Shown one piece after another: positions 57,296 to 63,330 of a stretch of DNA of 64,000 nucleotides. Origin of the DNA: Cellvibrio sp. KY-GH-1 (GTDB lineage Bacteria; Pseudomonadota; Gammaproteobacteria; Pseudomonadales; Cellvibrionaceae); assembly GCF_008806975.1 (NCBI RefSeq), contig NZ_CP031728.1, positions 1,240,001 through 1,304,000 on the forward strand, read 5' to 3'. Position 1 is the stretch's first letter, and each line of letters begins with the position of its first letter. A program made the translations under genes and the position numbers. The notes under the pieces are model-generated. The model saw only the letters and a list, made by a program, of their open reading frames with translations. It was not told the DNA's origin and ran no database searches.

Positions 57296-57429
57296 ATTAC
57301 CTATAAAAGAAAATTTCTATACAAGAACTAAAAAAGCCGACAGTATTGGCAATTCCGCCTAAAAAAAGGTGGAGCTAGGTGTTAGAGCACCCAGCCCCTT
57401 TCTCAAAATTAATCTTCGGAGGATTAATC

Positions 57430-57654
57430 ATGAAAAAACTGCTTGAGCAGATCAAAACATGGTGGATAGGAACCTACATTCCGGAGCCACCAAACAGTCC
57501 TCTTGTTTTCGGTATTCATCAAAAACATTGGACCTCCAAGCTTGCACATAATCTTTGGAATTTTTACCTTGAGCACTGGAAATGGGTTTGGTCAACTGCA
57601 TTGGGATGCGGAACGTTCTATCTAGGAATTCTCAGGCTTAACGGGTGTTATTAA
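57430..57654 (+). CDS. Small Trp-rich membrane-associated protein on the opposite strand (moron-like)
   Basis: 74 aa from ATG 57430 with a strong CGGAGGATTAATC ribosome site. Aromatic content is high (KTWWIGTYIPEPP, WNFYLEHWKWVWS) and one hydrophobic helix lies near the end. It is the only plus-strand gene in the leftward early block and converges with the next gene, overlapping it by 33 bases. Upstream at 57373-57396 a hairpin GCTAGGTG/CACCCAGC may be its leader or terminator. Confidence 0.55.
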   Translation: MKKLLEQIKTWWIGTYIPEPPNSPLVFGIHQKHWTSKLAHNLWNFYLEHWKWVWSTALGCGTFYLGILRLNGCY

Positions 57655-57933
57655 CCAATTGCAATAATCCCTAAAGCTGGAAATTTCCAATGGATTTTTA
57701 CCCGTTTCGTCAGCCCACCTTCGCATTGATTCACTCATCCTAAATAATGAGTAACAATCGATATCAACCGGGCTCACACGCATGGATGCAACCCATTGGC
57801 ACGCCTCAATGTAACGAGTAAGCCGCTGAATATCATCGGCATAAAATTTGTCACGGCTCTTTTTTCCACACCAAAGACTCCAAGAATTAAAAGCAACAAA
57901 AGCCACACAAATCAGAACAGCCGACAAATCCAT
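57622..57933 (-). CDS. Small early phage protein with N-terminal membrane helix
   Basis: 103 aa. The N-terminus MDLSAVLICVAFVAFNSW is one membrane segment; the rest is soluble and helical (DDIQRLTRYIEACQW). Function unknown. It follows cro in the leftward early transcript. Confidence 0.5.
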   Translation of the reverse strand: MDLSAVLICVAFVAFNSWSLWCGKKSRDKFYADDIQRLTRYIEACQWVASMRVSPVDIDCYSLFRMSESMRRWADETGKNPLEISSFRDYCNWLITPVKPENS

Positions 57934-58058
57934 AACAACCCCCTGTATAAAAAAACATATTAATCACCAGACTGAACAACACTGGCGCGAAATAGCACAA
58001 TGCACTCCATCAACCGGAGAACCTTATGCACCAGGCAAAACGCACAGAAACAAAAAAG

Positions 58059-58082
58059 CCGTCGCACCCACAGGGAGGACGG
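58059..58082 (-). terminator. Terminator directly after cro
   Basis: CCGTC (58059-58063) and GACGG (58078-58082) stem with TTTTTTG following on the minus strand, ending at the cro stop. It recalls lambda tR1, which limits early transcription into replication genes. Confidence 0.6.
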
Positions 58083-58274
58083 TTAAGCGGCCTTTTTGGC
58101 TTTCGGCTTTCTGATTTCTTCACAACCAAAAGAGCCATCATCATTTTCAATTATGAACACAGCCCTTTTACTGGCGAGCATCTGAGATACAGCACTCTGC
58201 GAACACCCAATGATTTCCGCCGCTCTCAACTGAGACTGATTACTACAAAACTCACTTAGGGGAATTTTCTTCAT
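58083..58274 (-). CDS. Cro-like repressor
   Basis: 63 aa from MKKIPLSEFCSN (ATG 58274, AGAGAGG upstream). A helix-turn-helix lies at about residues 13-32 (LRAAEIIGCSQSAVSQML) and a basic tail KPKAKKAA ends it. First gene of the leftward early transcript, divergent from the CI-like gene, as expected for Cro. Confidence 0.85.
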   Translation of the reverse strand: MKKIPLSEFCSNQSQLRAAEIIGCSQSAVSQMLASKRAVFIIENDDGSFGCEEIRKPKAKKAA

Positions 58275-58296
58275 ATACACCTCTCTTGAGAGATGA

Positions 58297-58325
58297 AATA
58301 TAAGCAATACTTGTATTTTAGTCAA
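58297..58325 (-). promoter_or_regulatory. Leftward early promoter of cro with overlapping operators
   Basis: On the minus strand TTGACT (58325-58320) and TATATT (58302-58297) are separated by exactly 17 bases. One operator-like site (AAATATAAGCAAT, 58296-58308) covers the -10 and a second core (AGCAATGCT, 58328-58336) lies just upstream of the -35. Confidence 0.82.
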
Positions 58326-58373
58326 CAGCAATGCTTGTTTGTTGTTATTAGCATGACTTATTAAAATTTGAAG

Positions 58374-58784
58374 ATGAAAAAACGACGCGAACTATCACCA
58401 GCAGAATTAGAAATTGCACAGCGTGCGATGGCACATTTTCAACGGTGTAAAAAAGACAACGGGCTTACACAGTCAAAACTGGCAGATGCCGTAGGGATGA
58501 GCCAAAGCGCTATAGGTCAGTACCTCAACGGCGAAATCCCATTTAACCTTCCAGCGCTTATATTGCTCGCCAAAGAATTTGGATGCACTCTCCAGGATTT
58601 AGACCCAGACTGCGAGCACATCCTACCCATAACCCCAGAAGAAAAAGCCCTTATCGCAGCTTACAGGGACATGACTGGCCGTCATGACGAAGCAAGTAAA
58701 AAAGCTCTGCTTCAAGTTGCGGAACTGTCTCCAGCCTATCGCGTAACGCTTGAGCATACCGCAAAAACAACTCCCTCTGATTAG
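58374..58784 (+). CDS. CI-like repressor (XRE helix-turn-helix, no peptidase domain)
   Basis: 136 aa from MKKRRELSP (ATG 58374; ATG 58368 is possible). The XRE domain covers about residues 15-75 (GLTQSKLADAVGMSQSAIGQYLNGE). A short helical tail remains instead of the ~120-residue S24 self-cleavage domain of lambda CI. It presumably binds the operators in the 58296-58336 gap and at 59390-59436. Confidence 0.82.
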   Translation: MKKRRELSPAELEIAQRAMAHFQRCKKDNGLTQSKLADAVGMSQSAIGQYLNGEIPFNLPALILLAKEFGCTLQDLDPDCEHILPITPEEKALIAAYRDMTGRHDEASKKALLQVAELSPAYRVTLEHTAKTTPSD

Positions 58785-58916
58785 GATTCATAGATCTAAA
58801 CGCAATCACCAAAAACTCTTCTTCAGTCACAAAAACATCCCCTTTTTAATAATCCAATCTAAAATTGATATATTGCGATGTTTATTTATAGCCAATAATT
58901 TGACTGGAGAAACCAT

Positions 58917-59375
58917 ATGGCCTTGGTTAAATGCAAAGAATGCGGAACTCAAATAAGTAGCTCAGCAAAATCATGCCCCCACTGCGGCAAAGAGCTTTTG
59001 CGTAACAAGGAATTCGGATGCGGGTCAATGATCGTCCTGATCATCTTTATATCAATCATCTATTCCCAATGCACCGAAAAACCAAAAGCACCAGACAAAC
59101 CAAAAACACCAGAAGAGTTAAGACGCGAAACTGTTGAAAAAGCGTTTAGCCCCTGGGATGGCTCACACCGGCAGCTAGAAGCCTACGTTAAGAAAAATCT
59201 CAAAGACCCAGACTCATACGAACACATAGAAACCAGATATAGCGATAAAGGCGACACAGTTACCATCTCCATGAAATACCGAGCCAAGAACAGCTTTGGC
59301 GGATATGCAGTCGAAAACATTATTGCCACAGCAAAGCTGGACGGAACATTAATCACAGTTAACAGCACAAAGTAA
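58917..59375 (+). CDS. Zinc-ribbon membrane protein of the lysogeny region
   Basis: 152 aa. The N-terminal zinc ribbon has CKEC and CPHC pairs (residues 6-24). One membrane helix follows (about 37-52, SMIVLIIFISIIYS), then a Pro/Lys linker and a C-terminal domain with SPWDGSHRQLEAYVKKNL and SFGGYAVENIIATAK. It follows the CI-like gene on the same strand before the next early promoter, the place of lysogenic-conversion or superinfection-exclusion genes. The exact role is unknown. The 132 bases between CI and this gene show nothing clear. Confidence 0.65.
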   Translation: MALVKCKECGTQISSSAKSCPHCGKELLRNKEFGCGSMIVLIIFISIIYSQCTEKPKAPDKPKTPEELRRETVEKAFSPWDGSHRQLEAYVKKNLKDPDSYEHIETRYSDKGDTVTISMKYRAKNSFGGYAVENIIATAKLDGTLITVNSTK

Positions 59376-59389
59376 CGCCGCCACAAACA

Positions 59390-59436
59390 AAATATAAGCA
59401 ATGCTGTTTACAAATATAAAAGCATTGCTTATATTT
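59390..59436 (+). promoter_or_regulatory. pL-like promoter of the variable-protein operon, flanked by repressor operators
   Basis: TTTACA (59407-59412) and TATATT (59430-59435) with a 17-base spacer. Perfect 16-base inverted arms AAATATAAGCAATGCT (59390-59405) and AGCATTGCTTATATTT (59421-59436) flank and cover it. The same 13-base AAATATAAGCAAT overlaps the cro -10 box, so the phage repressor likely controls both promoters. Confidence 0.8.
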
Positions 59437-59438
59437 AT

Positions 59439-59464
59439 CCCCATCGTATCACCAACCGATGGGG
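59439..59464 (+). other. Leader hairpin before the first variable-protein gene
   Basis: CCCCATCG (59439-59446) and CGATGGGG (59457-59464) could pair around a 10-base loop, with the ribosome-site GGGG in the 3' arm, 7 bases before the ATG. The expected transcript start near 59442 would cut the 5' arm, so an effect on translation is doubtful. Confidence 0.3.
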
Positions 59465-59471
59465 AAACACC

Positions 59472-60068
59472 ATGCAAGACACAACCAAAACCACGCTTTC
59501 CACCCTGCTCAGCGCAGAATCCACCCAGGTAAACCCGCTTATTGCCAATAGCACCGATGAAAACATCGACTTTGGCGACGCCGCGCAAACACTCACCCCA
59601 CCACGCATAGGCACCTACTGGCCCAGCCAAGGCGGCATGTACGCCGGAGTTATCTTCGACCAATTACGCCACTGGCATTTGATCCTTCCCATCACCAGCG
59701 ATGCACTTATTGAAGACGCTGAATGGAGTCAAATGGGCGTGGAAATACCAGGCGAATTCAGCACCCGCGACGGCCTGCACAACACCAAATTAATTTTGGC
59801 TGCCGACCCAACCAACAAAATCGCACTGCACTGCACCTCACTCAATATCGAAGGCCACAACGATTTTTACTGGCCATCGCAATTCGAACAAAACCTCTGC
59901 TGCATCAACCTGCAAGGCCACTTCAAAAAAGATTGGCACTGGAGCAGTACCCAGTACTCAGCGGACAACGCGTGGACTCAGGCCTTTGAGTACGGCTTCC
60001 AGAACGTCGACGGCAAGAATTGCCGCTACGCGGCGCGAGCAGTCCGCAGAATTTTAATCATTGAGTAA
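59472..60068 (+). CDS. Variable lectin-like (DUF1566-type) protein 1, DGR target candidate
   Basis: 198 aa, no signal peptide or membrane helix. It shares with the next two genes PPRIGTYWPSQGGMYAG near residue 41, IPGEFSTRDGLHNTKLILAA and FYWPSQFEQNLCC. It ends in the variable part WHWSSTQYS...AARAVRR (residues 155-193), typical of DUF1566/C-type-lectin-like DGR proteins, in which the surface loop residues vary while the W..SST and RAVRR frame stays fixed. First gene of the repressor-controlled rightward operon. Ligand and location are unknown. Confidence 0.85.
   Translation: MQDTTKTTLSTLLSAESTQVNPLIANSTDENIDFGDAAQTLTPPRIGTYWPSQGGMYAGVIFDQLRHWHLILPITSDALIEDAEWSQMGVEIPGEFSTRDGLHNTKLILAADPTNKIALHCTSLNIEGHNDFYWPSQFEQNLCCINLQGHFKKDWHWSSTQYSADNAWTQAFEYGFQNVDGKNCRYAARAVRRILIIE
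59934..60050 (+). repeat. DGR-type variable region, copy 1
   Basis: 117 bases (39 codons), in register with copies at 60503-60619 and 61240-61356. Variable codons here encode Y, D, N, T, A, Y, F, N, V, G, N. The final 30 bases, from TGCCGCTACG to CCGCAGA, are identical in all three. Confidence 0.9.
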
Positions 60069-60097
60069 TTCAACCATTTAAAAACTGCATTCAAATG

Positions 60098-60110
60098 CGC
60101 GCAGCGCTTT
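60098..60110 (+). repeat. Post-VR repeat with GC hairpin, copy 1
   Basis: GCGCGCAGCGC followed by TTTACG, about 48 bases after the variable region. Copies after the other two variable regions are AGCGC-GCA-GCGCT hairpins (60658-60670 and 61398-61410) within a longer shared block. Confidence 0.6.
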
Positions 60111-60130
60111 ACGTTTTTTCGGAGATAACC

Positions 60131-60634
60131 ATGCAAAACAACCAAGAAAAAGTTAGTGCAGAAAAAAATAATTTAACCCCGCCCCGCATAGGCACCTACT
60201 GGCCCGGCCAAGGCGGTATTTATATTGGCCAAATGCTGGATGGCGAAACACAAATCGCACTAATTATGGCGACCAAACCCTTTGAAGGTGAATGGGGCAA
60301 CTATGGCGAGACCATCCCGGGCGAATTCAGCTTTAGCAATGGTCAACACAACTCCCAATTAATCCTGGCTGCCGAACCAGAAAACCAACTGCTGCTGGAT
60401 ATCACCAAGCACGAAGCAGATGGCCACACCGATTTTTACCTACCTGCAAATTTTGAACAAAACCTCATCTGCGCAAACGCGCAAGCACACGTTGAAAAAG
60501 TTTGGCACTGGAGCAGTACCCAGTACTCAGCGATCACCGCGTGGTTTCAGGACTTTGAGTACGGCGGCCAGCTCATCGACAGCAAGGGTTGCCGCTACGC
60601 GGCGCGAGCAGTCCGCAGATTAATCATTGAGTAA
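60131..60634 (+). CDS. Variable lectin-like (DUF1566-type) protein 2, DGR target candidate
   Basis: 167 aa from ATG 60131 (GGAGATAACC upstream); the in-frame ATG 36 bases earlier lies in the intergenic repeat. PPRIGTYWPGQGGIYIG, IPGEFSFSNGQHNSQLILAA and FYLPANFEQNLICA align with copies 1 and 3, with a shorter N-terminus. Terminal variable part at residues 125-163 carries Y, I, T, F, D, Y, G, L, I, S, G at the variable codons. Confidence 0.85.
   Translation: MQNNQEKVSAEKNNLTPPRIGTYWPGQGGIYIGQMLDGETQIALIMATKPFEGEWGNYGETIPGEFSFSNGQHNSQLILAAEPENQLLLDITKHEADGHTDFYLPANFEQNLICANAQAHVEKVWHWSSTQYSAITAWFQDFEYGGQLIDSKGCRYAARAVRRLIIE
60503..60619 (+). repeat. DGR-type variable region, copy 2
   Basis: 117 bases aligned without gaps to copies 1 and 3. 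After the region the shared frame TTAATCATTGAGTAATTCA continues past the stop codon in all three. Confidence 0.9.
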
Positions 60635-60657
60635 TTCAGCCATTTAACCTAACCAAT

Positions 60658-60670
60658 AGCGCGCAGCGCT
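60658..60670 (+). repeat. Post-VR repeat with GC hairpin, copy 2
   Basis: AGCGC-GCA-GCGCT hairpin inside ACCAATAGCG...TTTACGATT, shared with copy 3, about 39 bases after the variable region. Confidence 0.65.
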
Positions 60671-60696
60671 TTACGATTCCTTTTAAAGGAAAAGCC

Positions 60697-61374
60697 ATGA
60701 ACCATAACGCTCTTATTGATGCAGTTAAATCCGCGCTATCTGCACCTGGTGCAGGTGAATCGCTACGCATTAGCCTAACCAATAGCTCAGGAACACTGGA
60801 TTTGTGCATGGGCAATTACAAATCAGAAAACCCAACGGAAGAAATCTCAAATAAACCACCTCGCATTGGCGATTATTGGAGCGGTCAAGGCGGCTACTAC
60901 GCAGGAATCATGCGCGACGGAAGCCGCCAATGGCATTTGATCCTCGCCGTAGATGCTGTTGATGTAACCGCGCTTGGCGACCAATGCAAAAAAATTATTC
61001 CGTCCGTCGAAATAGAAATTAAAGGCGAATGGGGGAAATCTAATTCGCAAATTCCTGGTGAATTCAGTCGCCGCGATGGGAAAAACAACACCCGATTAAT
61101 TTTGGCCGCCGACCCCGAAAATAAAATTGCGAGCCACATCAGCAGCCTTTTAATTGGCGGACACAAAGATTACTACTGGCCAAGCGAATGCGAAAACAAT
61201 TTGTTATTCGCCAACCTACCAGAACACCTGAAACCGGAATGGCACTGGAGCAGTACCCAGTTCTCAGCGAACCGCGCGTGGAATCAGGGCTTTGAGGACG
61301 GCCACCAGGACGTCGACAGCAAGGGTTGCCGCTACGCGGCGCGAGCAGTCCGCAGAATATTAATCATTGAGTAA
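60697..61374 (+). CDS. Variable lectin-like (DUF1566-type) protein 3, DGR target candidate
   Basis: 225 aa, the longest copy. An extra N-terminal ~50 residues (MNHNALIDAVKSALSAPGAG) precede PPRIGDYWSGQGGYYAG. An insert with CKKIIPSVEIEIKGEWGKS lies before IPGEFSRRDGKNNTRLILAA. Terminal variable part at residues 182-220 carries F, N, R, N, G, D, H, D, V, S, G at the variable codons. The conserved body diverges strongly from copies 1 and 2 while the 3' end is almost identical. Confidence 0.85.
   Translation: MNHNALIDAVKSALSAPGAGESLRISLTNSSGTLDLCMGNYKSENPTEEISNKPPRIGDYWSGQGGYYAGIMRDGSRQWHLILAVDAVDVTALGDQCKKIIPSVEIEIKGEWGKSNSQIPGEFSRRDGKNNTRLILAADPENKIASHISSLLIGGHKDYYWPSECENNLLFANLPEHLKPEWHWSSTQFSANRAWNQGFEDGHQDVDSKGCRYAARAVRRILIIE
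61240..61356 (+). repeat. DGR-type variable region, copy 3
   Basis: 117 bases. Two sites where copies 1 and 2 both lack adenine are also non-adenine here; the remaining variable sites have adenine in one or more copies. Confidence 0.9.
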
Positions 61375-61397
61375 TTCAACCATTTAATTTCACCAAT

Positions 61398-61410
61398 AGC
61401 GCGCAGCGCT
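61398..61410 (+). repeat. Post-VR repeat with GC hairpin, copy 3
   Basis: AGCGC-GCA-GCGCT hairpin, about 42 bases after the third variable region, followed by the ribosome site of the next gene. Confidence 0.65.
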
Positions 61411-61430
61411 TTACGATTTTGGAGGTGTGT

Positions 61431-61637
61431 GTGAGCGTTTTAATTCACCCCACAGCAACGAATCCGAACTGCATTGCAGAACTGCAAGAAAACACCGGAT
61501 TGCGCGCTGTAATTGGAAAAACATTTGGTGTGTTAGTGCAAAAAAATGGCAAAAAGCCACAAATGCGTGACACCAAACCAACTCATTACAAAACATTTGA
61601 TCACCCACCGTTTGATGGCGGAGGCCGCGCAGCATGA
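61431..61637 (+). CDS. Small early phage protein of unknown function
   Basis: 68 aa from GTG 61431, with GGAGGT just upstream. Contains LHPTATNPN-like N-terminus, GLRAVIGKTFGVLVQKNGKK and a Gly-rich end. It overlaps the next gene by 4 bases (ATGA). No family recognised. Its position right behind the variable genes makes it a candidate accessory gene. Confidence 0.55.
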   Translation: MSVLIHPTATNPNCIAELQENTGLRAVIGKTFGVLVQKNGKKPQMRDTKPTHYKTFDHPPFDGGGRAA

Positions 61638-62026
61638 GACCGTTACCGCAACGCACTGAAACCGGCTACACCCTAGGCAATTTAATTGTTGAAGGCCTGC
61701 CGCCACGGCAAAGCCAAATTCTATTAATGCGCGCACTCGGCCTTACCGCAAAAGAAATCGCCAGCACTCTGCAATGCAGCGCTGCAAATGTTGAGCAGGC
61801 CATCAACATATTATTTTTCAAGCTGAAGGCGAATAGCAGCAGCGAATTGGTAACCAAGGCATTTTTAAGCCAGACATTACGCATGCTGTCATTTGCTCTT
61901 TTTTTCGTTGGAATTTTTGGTATTAACCCGCCAGATAGTAACACCAATGTTCGAATTCCACGCACCAGAACAACACAAACCGCTCGCATCCAGCGCGGCG
62001 GAAACAATAAAAAACTATGGGGTTAA
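61634..62026 (+). CDS. LuxR/GerE-type helix-turn-helix protein with membrane helix
   Basis: 130 aa. The GerE-type helix-turn-helix (PPRQSQILLMRALGLTAKEIASTLQCSAANVEQAINILFFKL) covers residues 20-65. A hydrophobic segment (about 82-97, MLSFALFFVGIFGI) and a basic tail follow. Without a receiver domain; a membrane-linked DNA-binding protein is an unusual build. Coupled to both neighbours by overlap. Confidence 0.65.
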   Translation: MRPLPQRTETGYTLGNLIVEGLPPRQSQILLMRALGLTAKEIASTLQCSAANVEQAINILFFKLKANSSSELVTKAFLSQTLRMLSFALFFVGIFGINPPDSNTNVRIPRTRTTQTARIQRGGNNKKLWG

Positions 62027-62028
62027 TT

Positions 62029-62433
62029 ATGCAGCCACACGCACACCGGCCGGAATTTCAAAAACGCTTTGACTGCCAAAGCTCTTCAAATACGAATGAA
62101 AAGCTTACGCACGAAGAACTTGAAAAGCAGATTAATACTTTCCTGCAACGCGGCGGATCCATTAAAGAAATTAACAGCAGCATTGGCGCGGTAGCGCATG
62201 GCGCAGTCATTGTTGGAGAAACCCCAGAATCAATGGGAACGCCACGACCAAGAAAGTCATGCAACAACGATCACGAATTACTTAGCATCACCATGGCAGC
62301 AAAGCTTATTAACAAATCAAGGTCGTGGATAACTCGCCGAGTAGCAGACGGAGCAATAACCGTTGCAGTAACCGATAAAAGCTCTGGCGCAAAACTGCTA
62401 AAGCGCACTGACGTTTTGGCATTACCACTTTAA
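62029..62433 (+). CDS. Phage protein with excisionase/MerR-like C-terminal pattern
   Basis: 134 aa from MQPHAHRPEF (ATG 62029; ATG 62017 overlaps the previous gene by 10 bases). The middle EELEKQINTFLQRGGSIKEI is a short motif I have seen in other small regulators. The end LLSITMAAKLINKSRSWITRRV...KRTDVLAL looks like a winged-helix of excisionase/MerR type. DNA binding is likely; function unproven. Confidence 0.5.
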   Translation: MQPHAHRPEFQKRFDCQSSSNTNEKLTHEELEKQINTFLQRGGSIKEINSSIGAVAHGAVIVGETPESMGTPRPRKSCNNDHELLSITMAAKLINKSRSWITRRVADGAITVAVTDKSSGAKLLKRTDVLALPL

Positions 62434-62448
62434 AAAGGAATCACGACA

Positions 62449-62997
62449 ATGAAAAAAATTCTAATCGGAATTAGCAGCCCTACAAATGCTGTTGCGCGAA
62501 ACGCAGCAAGCACTATCACTGAGCACTACAACATTGAGCACATCAACATGCGCCAACCTGTGCTGGATATGCTAGCAGCACTAACCGGCATTCACTCCAC
62601 CGAATTGGAACATGACACACCCCAAACAATGCTCATTGAAAACCTGGGTACCACCATTGCCGATGCGGAAGCCTCCCTGGCATTTAATCTACGAGCCATG
62701 AATAAAACATTTTTTATCAAGCGAGCAGAATCCGCCATTAAACAATCAGCCTGCACCATGCACGCACAAATCTTTAACGGCCACCTGGTATCCGGAATTA
62801 AAACCGAAATGGAAGCTGAATGGCTGAGAAGCGCTGGCGGCCTGTTAATCCATCTTTGTCACTACGACAACAAAACCCCAATCCATTTTCTAAATAAACA
62901 TCCGGATGACCTGAGCATTCCGCTAGGTATCAACACTACCGGTGCAGACATAAAAGCGATTTTGCCAAACCTCACCAACCAAAAACAGGCCGCGTAA
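62449..62997 (+). CDS. Deoxynucleoside monophosphate kinase-like protein with degenerate P-loop
   Basis: 182 aa. The layout (IGISSPTNAVARNAAS, a helical substrate part, ISGVKTEMEAEWLRSAGGLLIHL-like strand) is that of phage dNMP kinases. In the Walker A place it has SSPTNAVARNA, lacking the Gly-Lys-Ser/Thr that binds ATP phosphates. It may be inactive as a kinase or have another role. Confidence 0.5.
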   Translation: MKKILIGISSPTNAVARNAASTITEHYNIEHINMRQPVLDMLAALTGIHSTELEHDTPQTMLIENLGTTIADAEASLAFNLRAMNKTFFIKRAESAIKQSACTMHAQIFNGHLVSGIKTEMEAEWLRSAGGLLIHLCHYDNKTPIHFLNKHPDDLSIPLGINTTGADIKAILPNLTNQKQAA

Positions 62998-62999
62998 CC

Positions 63000-63320
63000 A
63001 TGATCAACAGAACCTCACCCAATCAAATATTTGCCATGCAGATGCTTGCAATCCGCAAAAGCCTTGCGACCACCGAGCGATTTCTAGCAGAAGACCGCGC
63101 GGATCGCGAGCTTGCAAACTTCTCCCGCCAGGTAATCCGCAGCGAACTGGAAACAGCACGCAAAAAAGGCAAACAAGGATGGTGGAACGAAAAGGAGTGC
63201 AACACAGAGCACCTTCAAAACCTGCTTGATGCCGCCTACAACCGTGGCGACCTAACCGCCGTTATCACCTACGCATCAATGCTCCACGCGCGCAGCGTAG
63301 CTGATAGCACGCACCAGTAA
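63000..63320 (+). CDS. Small early phage protein of unknown function
   Basis: 106 aa, helical, with RTSPNQIFAMQMLAIRKSLATTERFLAEDRADREL and GWWNEKECNTEHLQNLLDAAYNRGDL. Starts 3 bases after the previous stop. No family recognised. Confidence 0.5.
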   Translation: MINRTSPNQIFAMQMLAIRKSLATTERFLAEDRADRELANFSRQVIRSELETARKKGKQGWWNEKECNTEHLQNLLDAAYNRGDLTAVITYASMLHARSVADSTHQ

Positions 63321-63330
63321 GGATATAACC

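Noticed and set aside
57360..57420. Riboswitch in the leader of the 74-aa gene
   Set aside because: One imperfect hairpin, no conserved aptamer pattern known to me.
59390..59436. Inverted repeat as a rho-independent terminator of the zinc-ribbon gene
   Set aside because: No T-run follows, a 17-spaced promoter sits inside it, and the same element covers the cro -10 box; an operator pair fits better, though it could also weakly terminate.
59439..59464. Thermosensor or riboswitch controlling the first variable gene
   Set aside because: The predicted transcript start falls inside the 5' arm, leaving a weak stem; kept only as a low-confidence hairpin.
59934..61356. VR repeats as a CRISPR or simple tandem duplication
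   Set aside because: They lie in coding frame 570-740 bases apart; differences cluster at adenine-type sites while flanks diverge, which neither a CRISPR array nor a recent duplication explains.
62449..62997. Reverse transcriptase or Avd among the early genes
   Set aside because: No YxDD or other RT motifs and no Avd-like four-helix pattern could be recognised in any frame of the region.
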